64,000 bases of DNA from Paenibacillus piscarius (GCF_022234545.1 NZ_JAIEUI010000014.1:124001-188000), one strand, 5' to 3'; counted from the first letter of the stretch, positions 7,301-15,220 are shown. Translations and numbers: made by a program. The notes: generated by a model from the letters alone, not told the origin.

Positions 7301-9515
7301 AATACAGCACTCCGTCCACATACCAGCGGATCTCTCCCGGCTCCCACTCAATCGAATAGGTATGGAACTCTTCAATGGTGGAATCGCCCGGAAGCACATA
7401 TTCCTTGCCGGAATAGACATTATCCGGCCACTGGGAGCCATAGTGAATCGTTCCGGCGACCACATTCGGACGGCTGCCCCAGCCTTCCATAATATCCAGC
7501 TCGCCGGAGGCCGCCCAGTTGCCGTAGACATAGTTCTCCGGCAGCATCCAGATCGCCGGCCAGAGCCCCTTGCCTGCCGGTGCTTTCGCCCGGATCTCGA
7601 ACTTGCCGTACATTTTGCTGTACAAGCCGTTGGTCTTGATTCTTGTGGAAGTATACGGCTTGCCGCCCATCGCCTCTTTACGTGCGGTGATGACCAGTTT
7701 ACCGTCCTGCTCCTTCACATTCTTCGGATCATTGGTGTAATACTCCAGCTCATTGTTGCCCCAGCCCGGATTGCCGACTACCGTGCCATCTCCCAGGTCA
7801 TAGGTCCACTTCGCAGGATCAATGACATTGTCATCGAACTCATCATTCCAGACGAGCGTCCACGGATCAGTGGTTGGTGTGGAGGTCGGCTGCGGCGTCG
7901 GGGCTATTGTAGACGTCGGCTCTGGTGTCGGCGTAGCCGCTGGCGTCGGCTCCGGCGTCGGTGTAGCCTCTGGTGTCGGCTCGGCCGTGGCTACTGGCGT
8001 CGGCTCGGGCGTGGCCGCTGGCGTCGGTTCGGGTGTCGGCTCTTGTGTTGCTACCGGCGTTGGCTCTGGTGTAGCCGCTGGCGTTGGCTCCGGTGTAGCG
8101 GTGGCCGTCTCGCCCCCGCCTGAGACCACTGGCGGCAGGCCAGCCTGCGGCGAAGCCAGATTCAGATTGCTGCGGCTGCCCTGCAGCAGGGCCATGCCCC
8201 CGGCGGTCACAGCCTCCGCCTGGTTCAGCACGCTGCCGAAGCTTCCACTGCCCGTAAGCGCCGTGCCCTTGGCACCGGAGGTGAGCAGCAGCTCCGCCAC
8301 CTGCGCCTGATTCATCAGCACGACCTTGCCGGGCGTGCTCCAGATCAGCTTGGACAGCTTGCCGGATACGTTCAGTGTAAGGCTGCCTGCTGCCGGATTA
8401 GCTGCGGAGACTACCCCGTAATTGCCTATAATAGTGACCGTATGCTCCCCGGCCGGGAGCATCACATTGGTGAATCCCTCCCCGGTAAGCGCCCCCTCTT
8501 CAAGAATTGCGCCGGAGACAAGCCGCACGGTTCCGGCGGTTGTCGTTCCGCTGGCCACGATGCGGACGATACCCCGGGGCTTCGCTACCTGAACAGGCCC
8601 AAGAGTACTGTTCACCAGGCTCACACTATGCTCACCGCCGCCGCGGATATAGGTAGTGCCCTTCACCTGCACCCCCTCCAGCCGCACCTCCCCCTCTCCG
8701 ATGCCTTCGGTCAGATAGAGGTTCCCTTCGATAACACTGTCCCGGAGGGTGATGCCTTCATGGCTCAGCACGACATTCCCCTGCACGGTGCCCAGCTTCA
8801 CTTCCCCGCTGGAGGACTGAAGTCCCTGCACCAGCGAATCGGCCAGCTTCGCCAGCTCAGCGCGCGTAATTTTCCCGTCCGGCTTGAACAATCCTCCCGG
8901 GTAACCCTTCATATAACCCGCTGCCGTTAACACATCCGCTGCGGAGATGACCTCACTATCCGCGCCTGCAAGATCACTGTACACCGCTTTGGCCGAATTG
9001 CCGGTCTCCAGCCGAAAAATCTTTTGCAGCGCCACCGCCGCCTCCCCGCGCTTCAAAGAAGCTTCAGGCTGAATATGCTGATCCGCGCCAGCACTCAGAT
9101 ATCCCGCAGCTACCGCCTTCGCGATATCTTGCTTATACCAGGCTGCGCCTGCAACATCCGCCGGAAGAACAGCCGCCAATTCCCTATAACCGAATATGCG
9201 GTTCATCATCGCGGCGAATTCCGCCCGGGTGACCTGCTGATCGGGCCGGAAGCTGCCGTCCCCGTAACCGTTGAGCACCCCGCTGCGGCTCCAGCGCTGC
9301 AAGGCAGAGACCGCCCAGTGACCCGCACCCACATCAGTAAACGCTTTCAAATTACCAATAGCGGAACTTCCGTCCTTCCCCGATACCGGTGCTTCTGCTG
9401 CCGCTGTCAGCCTGCCCTGAGCAGGCAGCGCACCTGCCGCACCGCTTCCCAGCGGCGACAGCAGCCCGGTCACGATTACTGCGGCTGCGAGCAATGCGGA
9501 TACATTCTTTTTCAT
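4368..9515 (-). CDS. S-layer-anchored GH16 beta-glucanase (laminarinase-type) with multiple carbohydrate-binding modules
   Basis: This is a secreted, wall-bound polysaccharidase of 1715 residues. The order is signal peptide (1-31), three SLH domains (about 55-235), a beta-rich region (about 240-465), a Thr-Pro-Glu-rich linker (about 470-548), the GH16 catalytic domain (about 552-804), then five CBM4/9-like beta-sandwich repeats starting near 825, 1001, 1164, 1401 and 1560. An Ig-like domain lies near 1330. The catalytic motif GELDIMEGW gives E672, D674 and E677, the nucleophile/helper/acid triad of GH16. SLH domains bind pyruvylated wall polymer, so the enzyme is probably displayed at the surface. 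The start at 9515 is chosen because AGGAGG lies 9 bases upstream; a longer reading frame runs to 9629 without a site. A divergent LacI gene probably controls it. Exact glucan specificity (beta-1,3 or mixed-linkage) is not settled. Confidence 0.93.
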   Translation of the reverse strand: MKKNVSALLAAAVIVTGLLSPLGSGAAGALPAQGRLTAAAEAPVSGKDGSSAIGNLKAFTDVGAGHWAVSALQRWSRSGVLNGYGDGSFRPDQQVTRAEFAAMMNRIFGYRELAAVLPADVAGAAWYKQDIAKAVAAGYLSAGADQHIQPEASLKRGEAAVALQKIFRLETGNSAKAVYSDLAGADSEVISAADVLTAAGYMKGYPGGLFKPDGKITRAELAKLADSLVQGLQSSSGEVKLGTVQGNVVLSHEGITLRDSVIEGNLYLTEGIGEGEVRLEGVQVKGTTYIRGGGEHSVSLVNSTLGPVQVAKPRGIVRIVASGTTTAGTVRLVSGAILEEGALTGEGFTNVMLPAGEHTVTIIGNYGVVSAANPAAGSLTLNVSGKLSKLIWSTPGKVVLMNQAQVAELLLTSGAKGTALTGSGSFGSVLNQAEAVTAGGMALLQGSRSNLNLASPQAGLPPVVSGGGETATATPEPTPAATPEPTPVATQEPTPEPTPAATPEPTPVATAEPTPEATPTPEPTPAATPTPEPTSTIAPTPQPTSTPTTDPWTLVWNDEFDDNVIDPAKWTYDLGDGTVVGNPGWGNNELEYYTNDPKNVKEQDGKLVITARKEAMGGKPYTSTRIKTNGLYSKMYGKFEIRAKAPAGKGLWPAIWMLPENYVYGNWAASGELDIMEGWGSRPNVVAGTIHYGSQWPDNVYSGKEYVLPGDSTIEEFHTYSIEWEPGEIRWYVDGVLYSTKNDWYSKSNGQPAVNAYPAPFNQKFHLLMNLAVGGNFDGNPTAETVFPSSMEIDYVRIYELTGREYRQPVPVEIEKEPYLEGAKQPLEDGNFIYNSGFTEQVAGDPGLGIPNTAHWVLYKDEGADAALSLEPVGGKNFLKVDIRKPGGNTYSIQPQAIVSLAKGRFYKLSFDARTDTARELTARLTGGAPLGFPAYSPAFKAGLTGEVQHFETMFQMKENSDNAARIEFNLGTNASPVWLGNARLEEIDSIPFDHDSAKTPLGSGNHLYNGSFDLGEPDRMSYWHIDGAGAAEVHPAVDADGRLKLDIAGTDGGSGEVTLLQKGIFLVQGQDYKLTFEADSSSARSATVELRSHDGTLYASQPVELKAGHQVAEVVFKNFPGASDRLGQFVLSLSGGTGTVLLDQFLLVRTSFYYDPDLIYYPLLNGDFSFGFNNWERLLTEDGGQSSAAVADGAAKFSITNTGNQPYSVMLFQNNLKSAAGSDYVVEFDASASVARQISVKAENASYTPSMDKTVELTPEMQHYRFEFRQGANDMLSLKFLLGKVGGVSVPQSHDIVIDNVRFEIKDAPAKPQELAPDHTGNRVSQPIELTFMEKAEWSDHIKAVKVNGTVLEPELYTVKPGVITIQAAAFPAEGSYSIIVEAEGYVSARVVQTILANDDNLVINGSFSSGSTGWSTWSGEGGASSFQVVDGVAEVLITAAGSQAWHTQLYQEKIPLEAGRTYELSFKAKSTVPRQIVVEYSGTSAQAAQAKFDITATWATYSTQFTVTNDNPLKLNYLIGATMGEDKTANHTPHTISLDDIAVREVTGGPVTPPASGKLENGTFDAEPALKGWTQYFEAAGSAAVKSGELEVSLNFTGSANYAAQVDYRDLKLTEGTSYTLSFSARSDINRLIEVAVEHFGGDYTKYLPATAVALTGDMQRFSYTFTMDGGTDAGAHLVFLLGLNPGNSTETNAAIEAGNHIYIDNVSLTENL
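7867..8108 (-). repeat. Tandem repeat encoding the Pro-Thr-Glu linker of the glucanase
   Basis: The DNA repeats an 18-base theme coding for T-P-E-P-T-P with A-A or V-A insertions, about twelve units. It encodes a flexible, probably glycosylated or extended linker between the wall-binding half and the catalytic domain. Such in-frame tandem repeats commonly vary in number between strains. Confidence 0.85.
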
Positions 9516-9591
9516 TCGGTAGATGCCTCCTCTAGTTTTCTGCCTTGTTCTACCGCAACCCCATGAATACCTTTTCTTCAAATCGACAAAT

Positions 9592-9606
9592 CGAAATCGG
9601 TTTCGG
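9592..9606. promoter_or_regulatory. LacI-type operator in the GH16/lacI divergent spacer
   Basis: CGAAATCGGTTTCGG has the symmetric pattern CGAAA-N-CG-N-TTTCG centred on CG, typical of LacI-family sites. It lies 77 bases before the glucanase start and 184 bases before the divergent LacI gene. A second copy of the same pattern lies at 10890-10903. Confidence 0.65.
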
Positions 9607-9789
9607 TCGATAAAACACGAATTCCTCAATGCAATTAACCTTTGACTTGTTTCGGCAAGTTAGAATAGACTCTAGAAAGGACTGCTTGCTCCTGGCAGGC
9701 AGTGTCCGATGAACGGTCTGAAGCCTCTTGAACCCCTGGCATACCCGTCTTTTGGCCCGTTCCATTCTCTAGCGGGGGTGGCAAACGCC

Positions 9790-10812
9790 ATGCAAATGAA
9801 TATCAAAAAAATTGCCGAAATGGCCGGGGTCTCTGTATCCACTGTGTCCAAAATCATGAACAACTACAGCGATGTTTCCGAAAAAACGAAACGGAGAGTT
9901 CTCGAAATTATCGAACAGACCGGATATACCCCCTCCAGCTCGGCCAAGACACTTGCAACCAAGAAATCGAATCTGATCGGAGTGATATTTGCCGGTGAGC
10001 TGAATGTGGAATTTACCCATCCTTTTTTCGTCGAGGTGCTGAATTCCTTCAAAAAACAGATGGGCGTACTGGGTTACGACCTGATCTTCTTCTCCAATGA
10101 GAAGTTCATTAATAGCGGCGATTACTTCTCGCGCTGTCTGCATTTCCATGTGGACGGCTGTGTCATTATCTCCGGGCAGGAGATGGAGCCGGCGATCCGC
10201 GAGCTGGACAGGAGCGATATCCCGTGCATCGGTGTGGACCTGGAGCTGACCGGCAAAAAATCCGGGTATGTCATGTCCGACAATTACCAGATTGCTACCA
10301 AGGTAGTGGAACACTTCTACCTCCTCGGCTACCGGGAGCTCGGCTTCATCGGCAGCACGGCGGATTCGGACATCTCTAACCGGCGCGAGGCCGGGTATAC
10401 CAGAGCCATTGCCGGCTTCGGCCTGGCGATGAATCCCCATTGGTTCGTGCACGGTGAAGATTTCTTCGAGCCCAGCGGTTATGCGGCAATGAAGACACTG
10501 ATTCAGTCCGGCTCTCTGCCGCAGGCCATCTTCGCGGCCTCGGATCTGCTTGCCCTCGGCGCCATTCGGGCCTTGAAGGAGCATGGCCTCCGGGTTCCCG
10601 AGGATATTGCCATCATCGGCTGCGATGATATCGAGGCCTGCCAGTATACCAGCCCTACGCTGACAACCATCCGCCAGAACAAGGAGCGGCTCGGTGTGCT
10701 CGCGGCGCATATGCTGTTCGACCTGATCAACAACCAGTCCGAGGGCGGCTCCTTCGTTGTGGAACCGGCGCTGATCGTCCGTGAATCCTGCGGCAGCGGA
10801 TTAAGCCGCTGA
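9790..10812 (+). CDS. LacI-family transcriptional regulator of the glucanase region
   Basis: A DNA-binding repressor of 340 residues. The N-terminal helix-turn-helix (IKKIAEMAGVSVSTVSKIMN, residues 4-23) and hinge are followed by a periplasmic-binding-protein-like effector domain with the usual GVDLELTGKK, GCDDIEACQY and TSPTLTTIRQN landmarks. The start at 9790 follows a GGGGGTGG site; an upstream in-frame ATG at 9709 has none. It is divergent from the GH16 gene, and CGAAA-N-CG-N-TTTCG operators flank it, so repression relieved by a beta-glucan oligosaccharide is the likely role. The effector is not known. Confidence 0.88.
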   Translation: MQMNIKKIAEMAGVSVSTVSKIMNNYSDVSEKTKRRVLEIIEQTGYTPSSSAKTLATKKSNLIGVIFAGELNVEFTHPFFVEVLNSFKKQMGVLGYDLIFFSNEKFINSGDYFSRCLHFHVDGCVIISGQEMEPAIRELDRSDIPCIGVDLELTGKKSGYVMSDNYQIATKVVEHFYLLGYRELGFIGSTADSDISNRREAGYTRAIAGFGLAMNPHWFVHGEDFFEPSGYAAMKTLIQSGSLPQAIFAASDLLALGAIRALKEHGLRVPEDIAIIGCDDIEACQYTSPTLTTIRQNKERLGVLAAHMLFDLINNQSEGGSFVVEPALIVRESCGSGLSR

Positions 10813-10889
10813 CCGCCCGCTTTGCTCCAAGAGCTGGCAATCCCTCCCCTCCCGTCCGGAACTTCGCTTGGCTGCTGTGTGCAGCCGCC

Positions 10890-10913
10890 CGAAAACGCTT
10901 TCGGTTATATAAT
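10890..10913. promoter_or_regulatory. Second LacI-type operator followed by a TATAAT box
   Basis: CGAAAACGCTTTCG (10890-10903) repeats the symmetric pattern seen upstream of the glucanase, and TATAAT follows at 10908-10913. It lies 3' of the LacI gene. No plus-strand gene starts nearby, so its target is unclear. Confidence 0.5.
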
Positions 10914-10920
10914 CGCTCAT

Positions 10921-10950
10921 TTGCCGCGCAGCGGCAAGGCACCGTTTTTT
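10921..10950 (+). terminator. Probable terminator of the LacI gene
   Basis: The stem TTGCCGC/GCGGCAA with a GCA loop (10921-10937) is followed after GGCACCG by six T. It lies about 110 bases after the LacI stop. Confidence 0.5.
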
Positions 10951-11014
10951 GGGTTAAGGGGACCATTTTTCGGATTGGCCCCCATCTTCTGTCTACGCTC
11001 ATCCTCCTGCCCGC

Positions 11015-12025
11015 TTACAGCGGTGCAGGCTCGCCGGTCTGAGGATCCAGCGACAGCCGGACCAGCATCCCCGCATGGGTAAGACCCGCGCCGAAGCCGT
11101 ACAGCAGGACCTGCTGGCCGCTCTGCACCTTCCCTTGACGGATGCCCAGATCAAGGGCAAGCGGAATACTCGCCGCTGAGGTGTTGCCGAATTCCTCCAG
11201 ACTGTATAATGCTTGCTCAAACGGATAGTTCATCCGCTCACAGACCGGCTCAATCATCCGCAGATTGGCGCTGTGTGGGATGAACCAGTCCACTTCGGCA
11301 AGAGACGCGCCCGCCTTCGCCAGCACCTGCTGCACACCCTGCGGAACAGTCCGTACCGCCCACTTGAACACTTCGCGGCCGTTCTGCACCAGCTTGCCGG
11401 TAGCCGTAAGCTGCACACCATTCACCTGGTCCGCCAGTCCCGAGAGGTAGACATGATGTCCGCCGCTTCCGTCACTTCCCAGATTGAACCCTCTGAAGTT
11501 GTCCTGCTCCCCGCCGCTTTCCACCAGCACAGCCCCGGCCCCGTCGCCGAACAGAATGCAGGTGCTGCGGTCGGTATAATCCGTGATTTTGGACAAGGTA
11601 TCCGCGCCGATGACCAGCACTTTATGATGCATTCCCGAAGCGATGAGCGCATGAGCCATATGCAGGCCATAGACGAAGCCGGCGCAGGCAGCACTGAGGT
11701 CCAGCACTCCCGCAGTCTGCGGGATGCCCAGACGGTTCTGCACAATGGCCGCCACAGAGGGAAAAGGCATATCAGGCGTACTGGTCGCCACAAGGATCAT
11801 GTCAACATCCTGGACGCTTTTGCCATACCGGTTCATCAGGTCCCGCACGGCGGCTGCACACAGATCGCTGGTATATTCATCCTCCCGGCTGATCCGGCGC
11901 TCCCGGATTCCGGTCCGCTGCACAATCCATTCATCATTGGTATCGACCATCTGCTCCAGATCCACATTCGTCAGCCGCCGCTGCGGCACGTATGAACCCA
12001 CCGCTGTGATTCTTGCACCCTTCAT
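11015..12025 (-). CDS. fabH: Beta-ketoacyl-ACP synthase III
   Basis: This enzyme condenses acyl-CoA with malonyl-ACP to start fatty acid synthesis. It has 336 residues, slightly longer than typical FabH. The catalytic triad is visible: C114 in SAACAGF, H251 in IPHSANL and N281 in EFGNTSA. The C-terminal GFGAGLTHAG is the family signature. The start at 12025 has GAGGTG 6-7 bases upstream; a GTG three codons earlier overlaps that site. The gene stands alone, away from other fatty acid genes, like the second FabH (FabHB) of Bacillus. A FapR-type operator overlaps its promoter, which supports a role in bulk lipid synthesis over a polyketide pathway. Confidence 0.93.
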   Translation of the reverse strand: MKGARITAVGSYVPQRRLTNVDLEQMVDTNDEWIVQRTGIRERRISREDEYTSDLCAAAVRDLMNRYGKSVQDVDMILVATSTPDMPFPSVAAIVQNRLGIPQTAGVLDLSAACAGFVYGLHMAHALIASGMHHKVLVIGADTLSKITDYTDRSTCILFGDGAGAVLVESGGEQDNFRGFNLGSDGSGGHHVYLSGLADQVNGVQLTATGKLVQNGREVFKWAVRTVPQGVQQVLAKAGASLAEVDWFIPHSANLRMIEPVCERMNYPFEQALYSLEEFGNTSAASIPLALDLGIRQGKVQSGQQVLLYGFGAGLTHAGMLVRLSLDPQTGEPAPL

Positions 12026-12067
12026 CGCGCTCACCTCTTATTTCAAATTTTATTATTAGTATTAGGT

Positions 12068-12113
12068 ATTAGTACTTGGTACTAATTATAACCTGCTTGC
12101 ACCTATATTGCAA
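12068..12113 (-). promoter_or_regulatory. fabH promoter with overlapping FapR-type operator
   Basis: On the minus strand TTGCAA (12113-12108) and TATAAT (12090-12085) are 17 bases apart, a textbook sigma-A promoter. Overlapping the -10 and running downstream is a perfect 19-base palindrome, ATTAGTAC-TTG-GTACTAAT (12068-12086). It agrees with the known FapR operator of Bacillus (TTAGTACC-type arms), where malonyl-CoA releases the repressor. FapR itself is not in this window. Confidence 0.85.
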
Positions 12114-12145
12114 AAACTATTACCCTTCCGCCCGCCAAGCCCCCC

Positions 12146-12200
12146 ATCTTACCATTGTAAAGATAACAGAACCGTGCTACAATCTTACCAGTGTTAAGAT
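12146..12200. promoter_or_regulatory. Twin operators upstream of the TetR gene
   Basis: Two related 19-base imperfect palindromes, starting ATCTTACC and ending AAGAT, lie at 12146-12164 and 12182-12200. Their starts are 36 bases apart. The second has perfect 6-base arms (ATCTTA/TAAGAT). They sit directly before the TetR gene and are the expected place for autoregulation. Confidence 0.6.
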
Positions 12201-12232
12201 AACAGGCAAGAATGAAAGGAGTAACGCAACCC

Positions 12233-12802
12233 TTGAAAGAGAAGCCCTATCACCACGGAAATCTGCGCAACCAGCTGATTGAAGCGGGCATCAAGCTTAT
12301 TAACTCGGACGGCATCAGCAGCTTCTCGCTGCGCAAGGTCGCCGCCGAATGCCAGGTCAGCCACACCGCCCCCTACAGTCATTTCAAAAACATAGATGAA
12401 CTGATCGCCGCCATGGGCGAGCATGTCACCGGACAGTTCATGGACACGCTGCACGCCTCGGTCCAAGGGCTGGAAGGAAAGCCCGAAGCGATCACCCTGC
12501 TGGGCCAGGCGTATATTGACTTTTTCATCGAGCATCCACAGTATTTCCAGTTCCTGTTCTACCATTCCGGCATCGTCATTGATCTGGATAACTATGAGGC
12601 GGACAGCTATCCGCCCTTCGCCCTGTTCCGGTCAACGGTCTACGAAGTATTCCGCAGCAGCGGTCTGCCGGAGTCAGCATTCCCTCAGCATTTGATTACA
12701 CTCTGGTCTATGGTGCACGGAATTACGGCACTGCTGACTAATAACGGGGTCCGGTATTCGGGGAATTGGCGCGATCTGCTGGAGCTTAAATCTATCTTTT
12801 AG
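12233..12802 (+). CDS. TetR/AcrR-family transcriptional regulator
   Basis: A repressor of about 189 residues. The N-terminal helix-turn-helix lies at about residues 20-60 (FSLRKVAAECQVSHTAPYSHF), followed by a helical ligand-binding region of the WHG type. A TTG start at 12233 is preferred because AAAGGAG lies 11 bases upstream. The ATG at 12212 lies before that site and would add seven residues. The gene is followed within 15 bases by two flavodoxin-fold genes that it probably controls, and twin operators precede it. The inducer is unknown. Confidence 0.82.
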   Translation: MKEKPYHHGNLRNQLIEAGIKLINSDGISSFSLRKVAAECQVSHTAPYSHFKNIDELIAAMGEHVTGQFMDTLHASVQGLEGKPEAITLLGQAYIDFFIEHPQYFQFLFYHSGIVIDLDNYEADSYPPFALFRSTVYEVFRSSGLPESAFPQHLITLWSMVHGITALLTNNGVRYSGNWRDLLELKSIF

Positions 12803-12816
12803 GGGGATAAAATTTC

Positions 12817-13326
12817 ATGAGGACGATCATTCACGATCTGCAGGAGCAGGAATTCGCGGGCTGGCTGGGGGATACGGCACAGGAGGAGGTGACGGTCATC
12901 TCGGATAGCGGTGCGATCCGTTCGTGCATGGGCTGCTTCGGCTGCTGGACCCGCACACCCGGAGAATGCGTGATTAAGAAGGATGGATATGATAACCTGG
13001 GCGAGCTGTTCTCGCGCAGCGATGAGCTGATGATCATTAGTAAGTGTATGTACGGAAGCTATAGTCCCTTTGTGCTGAATGTGCTGAACCGGAGTATCTC
13101 CTACATGCTGCCCTATTTTGTCACCGATAATGGAGAGACGCATCACCGGCCCCGCTATGACCACCAATTCACATTATCGGTACATTTCTATGGCAATGAC
13201 ATTACGGAGGCTGAACAGAATACGGCCAGAACGCTGGTCGCGGCCAACAGCCTGAATCTGTATTCGCTAGGGAACAACGTGTATTTCCATACCAGCCCGC
13301 TTAGCATTAAGGAGGTCCTTCAATGA
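12817..13326 (+). CDS. Flavodoxin-family protein with CxGCFGCW motif
   Basis: A 169-residue cytoplasmic protein resembling NADPH-dependent FMN reductase/iron-sulfur flavoprotein relatives. Residues 37-44 carry CMGCFGCW, a cysteine cluster found in this group, and KCMYGSYSPFVLNVLNRS around residue 75 fits the flavin phosphate and isoalloxazine loops. The N-terminal beta-strand and T/SxS phosphate-binding loop of classical flavodoxins is shortened. It follows the TetR gene and overlaps the next gene by four bases (ATGA). A redox or detoxification role is inferred; the substrate is unknown. Confidence 0.72.
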   Translation: MRTIIHDLQEQEFAGWLGDTAQEEVTVISDSGAIRSCMGCFGCWTRTPGECVIKKDGYDNLGELFSRSDELMIISKCMYGSYSPFVLNVLNRSISYMLPYFVTDNGETHHRPRYDHQFTLSVHFYGNDITEAEQNTARTLVAANSLNLYSLGNNVYFHTSPLSIKEVLQ

Positions 13327-13961
13327 ACATCGCGATGATCAACGGCAGTCCCAAGCCAAGCGGCAGCAACTCCGGTATTCTGCTTGGCATGCTGGAGCCG
13401 CTTATTTCAGACGGAAACGAGTTGCACTACTATACGCCGAATAAAAGACCGCTCAGCTCTGAAGAATACAGCGAGCTATGCCGCATGGATGCGCTGGTCC
13501 TGGCCTTCCCGCTCTATTATGACGGTATCCCTTCACATCTGTTCCAGCTGCTGGTTACCCTCGAAGGGTACCTGAAGGCAGAACGCGACCGGGATATTTA
13601 CGTCTATGCGCTGATCAACAACGGCTTCTATGAGGGCCACCAGAACCATATTGCGCTGGAGATCCTCAGACACTGGTGCACGCGCGCCGGTGTTCACTTC
13701 GGGCAAGCCTTGGGCCAAGGCGCCGGGGAGATGCTGGGCTCCCTGGGCAAGGTTCCGCTCGGCCGGGGCCCGCTGAAGAACCTGGGCCGCGCCATGCACA
13801 GCCTGGCCGGGAGCATCCAGTCCAGAAGCAGCGGGGAGTCCCAGCTGTTCAGCCCCAACTTCCCGCGCTTCGCCTGGAAATGGAGCGCCACCCACTCCTT
13901 CTTCCGCGCCACGGCCCGGAAGAACGGGCTGAGGCCGAAGGATCTGCTGCGGCGGAAGTAG
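13323..13961 (+). CDS. Flavodoxin-fold NAD(P)H-dependent oxidoreductase
   Basis: A 212-residue protein with the flavin-binding start NIAMINGSPKPSGSNS (residues 2-17), followed by ALVLAFPLYYDGIPSHL (about 60-76), the second FMN loop. It is translationally coupled to the preceding relative by an ATGA overlap, and the two may act together. The C-terminal quarter is basic and not recognisable. No membrane segment is evident. It ends 2 bases from the convergent ABC permease gene, with no terminator visible between them. Confidence 0.78.
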   Translation: MNIAMINGSPKPSGSNSGILLGMLEPLISDGNELHYYTPNKRPLSSEEYSELCRMDALVLAFPLYYDGIPSHLFQLLVTLEGYLKAERDRDIYVYALINNGFYEGHQNHIALEILRHWCTRAGVHFGQALGQGAGEMLGSLGKVPLGRGPLKNLGRAMHSLAGSIQSRSSGESQLFSPNFPRFAWKWSATHSFFRATARKNGLRPKDLLRRK

Positions 13962-13963
13962 GG

Positions 13964-15220
13964 CTACTGAACCTGGTGACGTCTGAATGCCCGACCGATC
14001 AATGGAAGACTAACAACTGCGATAATTACGTATAGCCCAACCCTCATGGTGATTATACTTATGGTCAGACCGGGTAAAGGGTAAGAAAAATAGGAAGAGT
14101 AATCAGCAGGAAATACGGGCTGCACCGCCATGTAAGGAAGCAGCATAAGAATATGATTCAATATGCCGTTCGATCCGCTAAGTCCTAAGAAGACAGGCAG
14201 AAGGACAATTAACACATCAATGACAAGCACTACAAATGCTGTTTTCATTTTGGCGGATAACAAGAGAGTTACAGCAATCATTCCGAGCAGCACCGAATAG
14301 AGTACTCCAACCCATATCAATGCTGCTTCAAGCATGGTGAACGGGTAGGGAATAGTAACATTTAGAATTTGCAGCGGCAAGTTCCAGCCATCCATTCCAA
14401 ACGCAACAAGCTGAATTCCGGCAGCCAACACCAGATGAACGCTAAAAACCAGTAAGCCATACAGGAATGCTGCCATAATCTTTGCCCTGATCAGCATAGA
14501 TTTACCGTATCGGGTAGACAGAATAACGCTGTCCGCACCTGTCTGATATTCACCTGCAAATACAGGAGCAACACAAATGCAAATAGCTATAATAGAAACG
14601 ATCAGCAGCTCAAAGCACTGAAACAGACTTTTCCAGCCGGCATGATAACCATATTCGTAAGGGGCTTCCACTTGGCTGTTTTTTGCATTCCAGAAAGCCT
14701 TCTCTTGCGGCGAATAGGTCCAATCGGAAAAATCCATATTCAAATAACTCGTCACCTTATCCGTACGGGCCTGATAGAACGTTGCGGCTTCCTGCGGCTT
14801 CAGGTCCCGGAGTACGGTAAGACTGTTATCAGTAACCTGAGGCTCCAAAAAGGCATCATCAATCATCTTATAATAAGAGTAGTACGGCAACACATAACGG
14901 GTAAACATGTCTTCTCTCAATTTCAACTGATTTCCATCCTTGATCACATTCTCAGATTTAGAGAATAACGCCTGATAGGCCGCAATATCCTTTGCCACCC
15001 GCTCTTCGGTTAGCGTGCCTTCAAGCTCCCCGGCATATTCCCGCTCTAGTTGGATGGCCGCAAGGCCAGTGACCTGGCTTCCGTCCCGCTCCAGAGAAAT
15101 GTAGCTTTTGATAGGCAGAACAAATAGGAGCAGGGTTAGACACAAGCTTACCAACACCACGACCAGATTCATCCGCTTCTTGGCAATTTTCTTGAATTCA
15201 TATTTGAATAAAGTGTTCAT
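13964..15220 (-). CDS. ABC-2-type transporter permease
   Basis: A membrane protein of 418 residues. It has an N-terminal transmembrane segment (about 18-38), a large external loop of some 160 residues, then five or six transmembrane helices clustered at about 205-410. This is the architecture of ABC-2 permeases of the BcrB/NosY/lantibiotic-immunity type. The start overlaps the stop of the ATPase gene by four bases. It is co-oriented with the VanRSZ-like genes and the RiPP genes upstream, which suggests an efflux or self-protection role. That role is inferred. Confidence 0.82.
   Translation of the reverse strand: MNTLFKYEFKKIAKKRMNLVVVLVSLCLTLLLFVLPIKSYISLERDGSQVTGLAAIQLEREYAGELEGTLTEERVAKDIAAYQALFSKSENVIKDGNQLKLREDMFTRYVLPYYSYYKMIDDAFLEPQVTDNSLTVLRDLKPQEAATFYQARTDKVTSYLNMDFSDWTYSPQEKAFWNAKNSQVEAPYEYGYHAGWKSLFQCFELLIVSIIAICICVAPVFAGEYQTGADSVILSTRYGKSMLIRAKIMAAFLYGLLVFSVHLVLAAGIQLVAFGMDGWNLPLQILNVTIPYPFTMLEAALIWVGVLYSVLLGMIAVTLLLSAKMKTAFVVLVIDVLIVLLPVFLGLSGSNGILNHILMLLPYMAVQPVFPADYSSYFSYPLPGLTISIITMRVGLYVIIAVVSLPLIGRAFRRHQVQ

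Noticed and set aside
5490..8123. 877-codon open frame on the plus strand across the glucanase gene
   Set aside because: It is antisense to a clear GH16/SLH protein, has no sensible domain or ribosome site, and arises from GC-rich codon bias leaving the opposite frame open.
10822..11082. 86-codon plus-strand frame after the LacI gene, next to an operator-like site and TATAAT
   Set aside because: No ribosome site, proline-rich random composition, and it runs into the convergent fabH gene.
12831..13167. Minus-strand frames over the first flavodoxin-like gene
   Set aside because: They oppose a protein with the CxGCFGCW motif and an ATGA coupling to its partner; no independent support.
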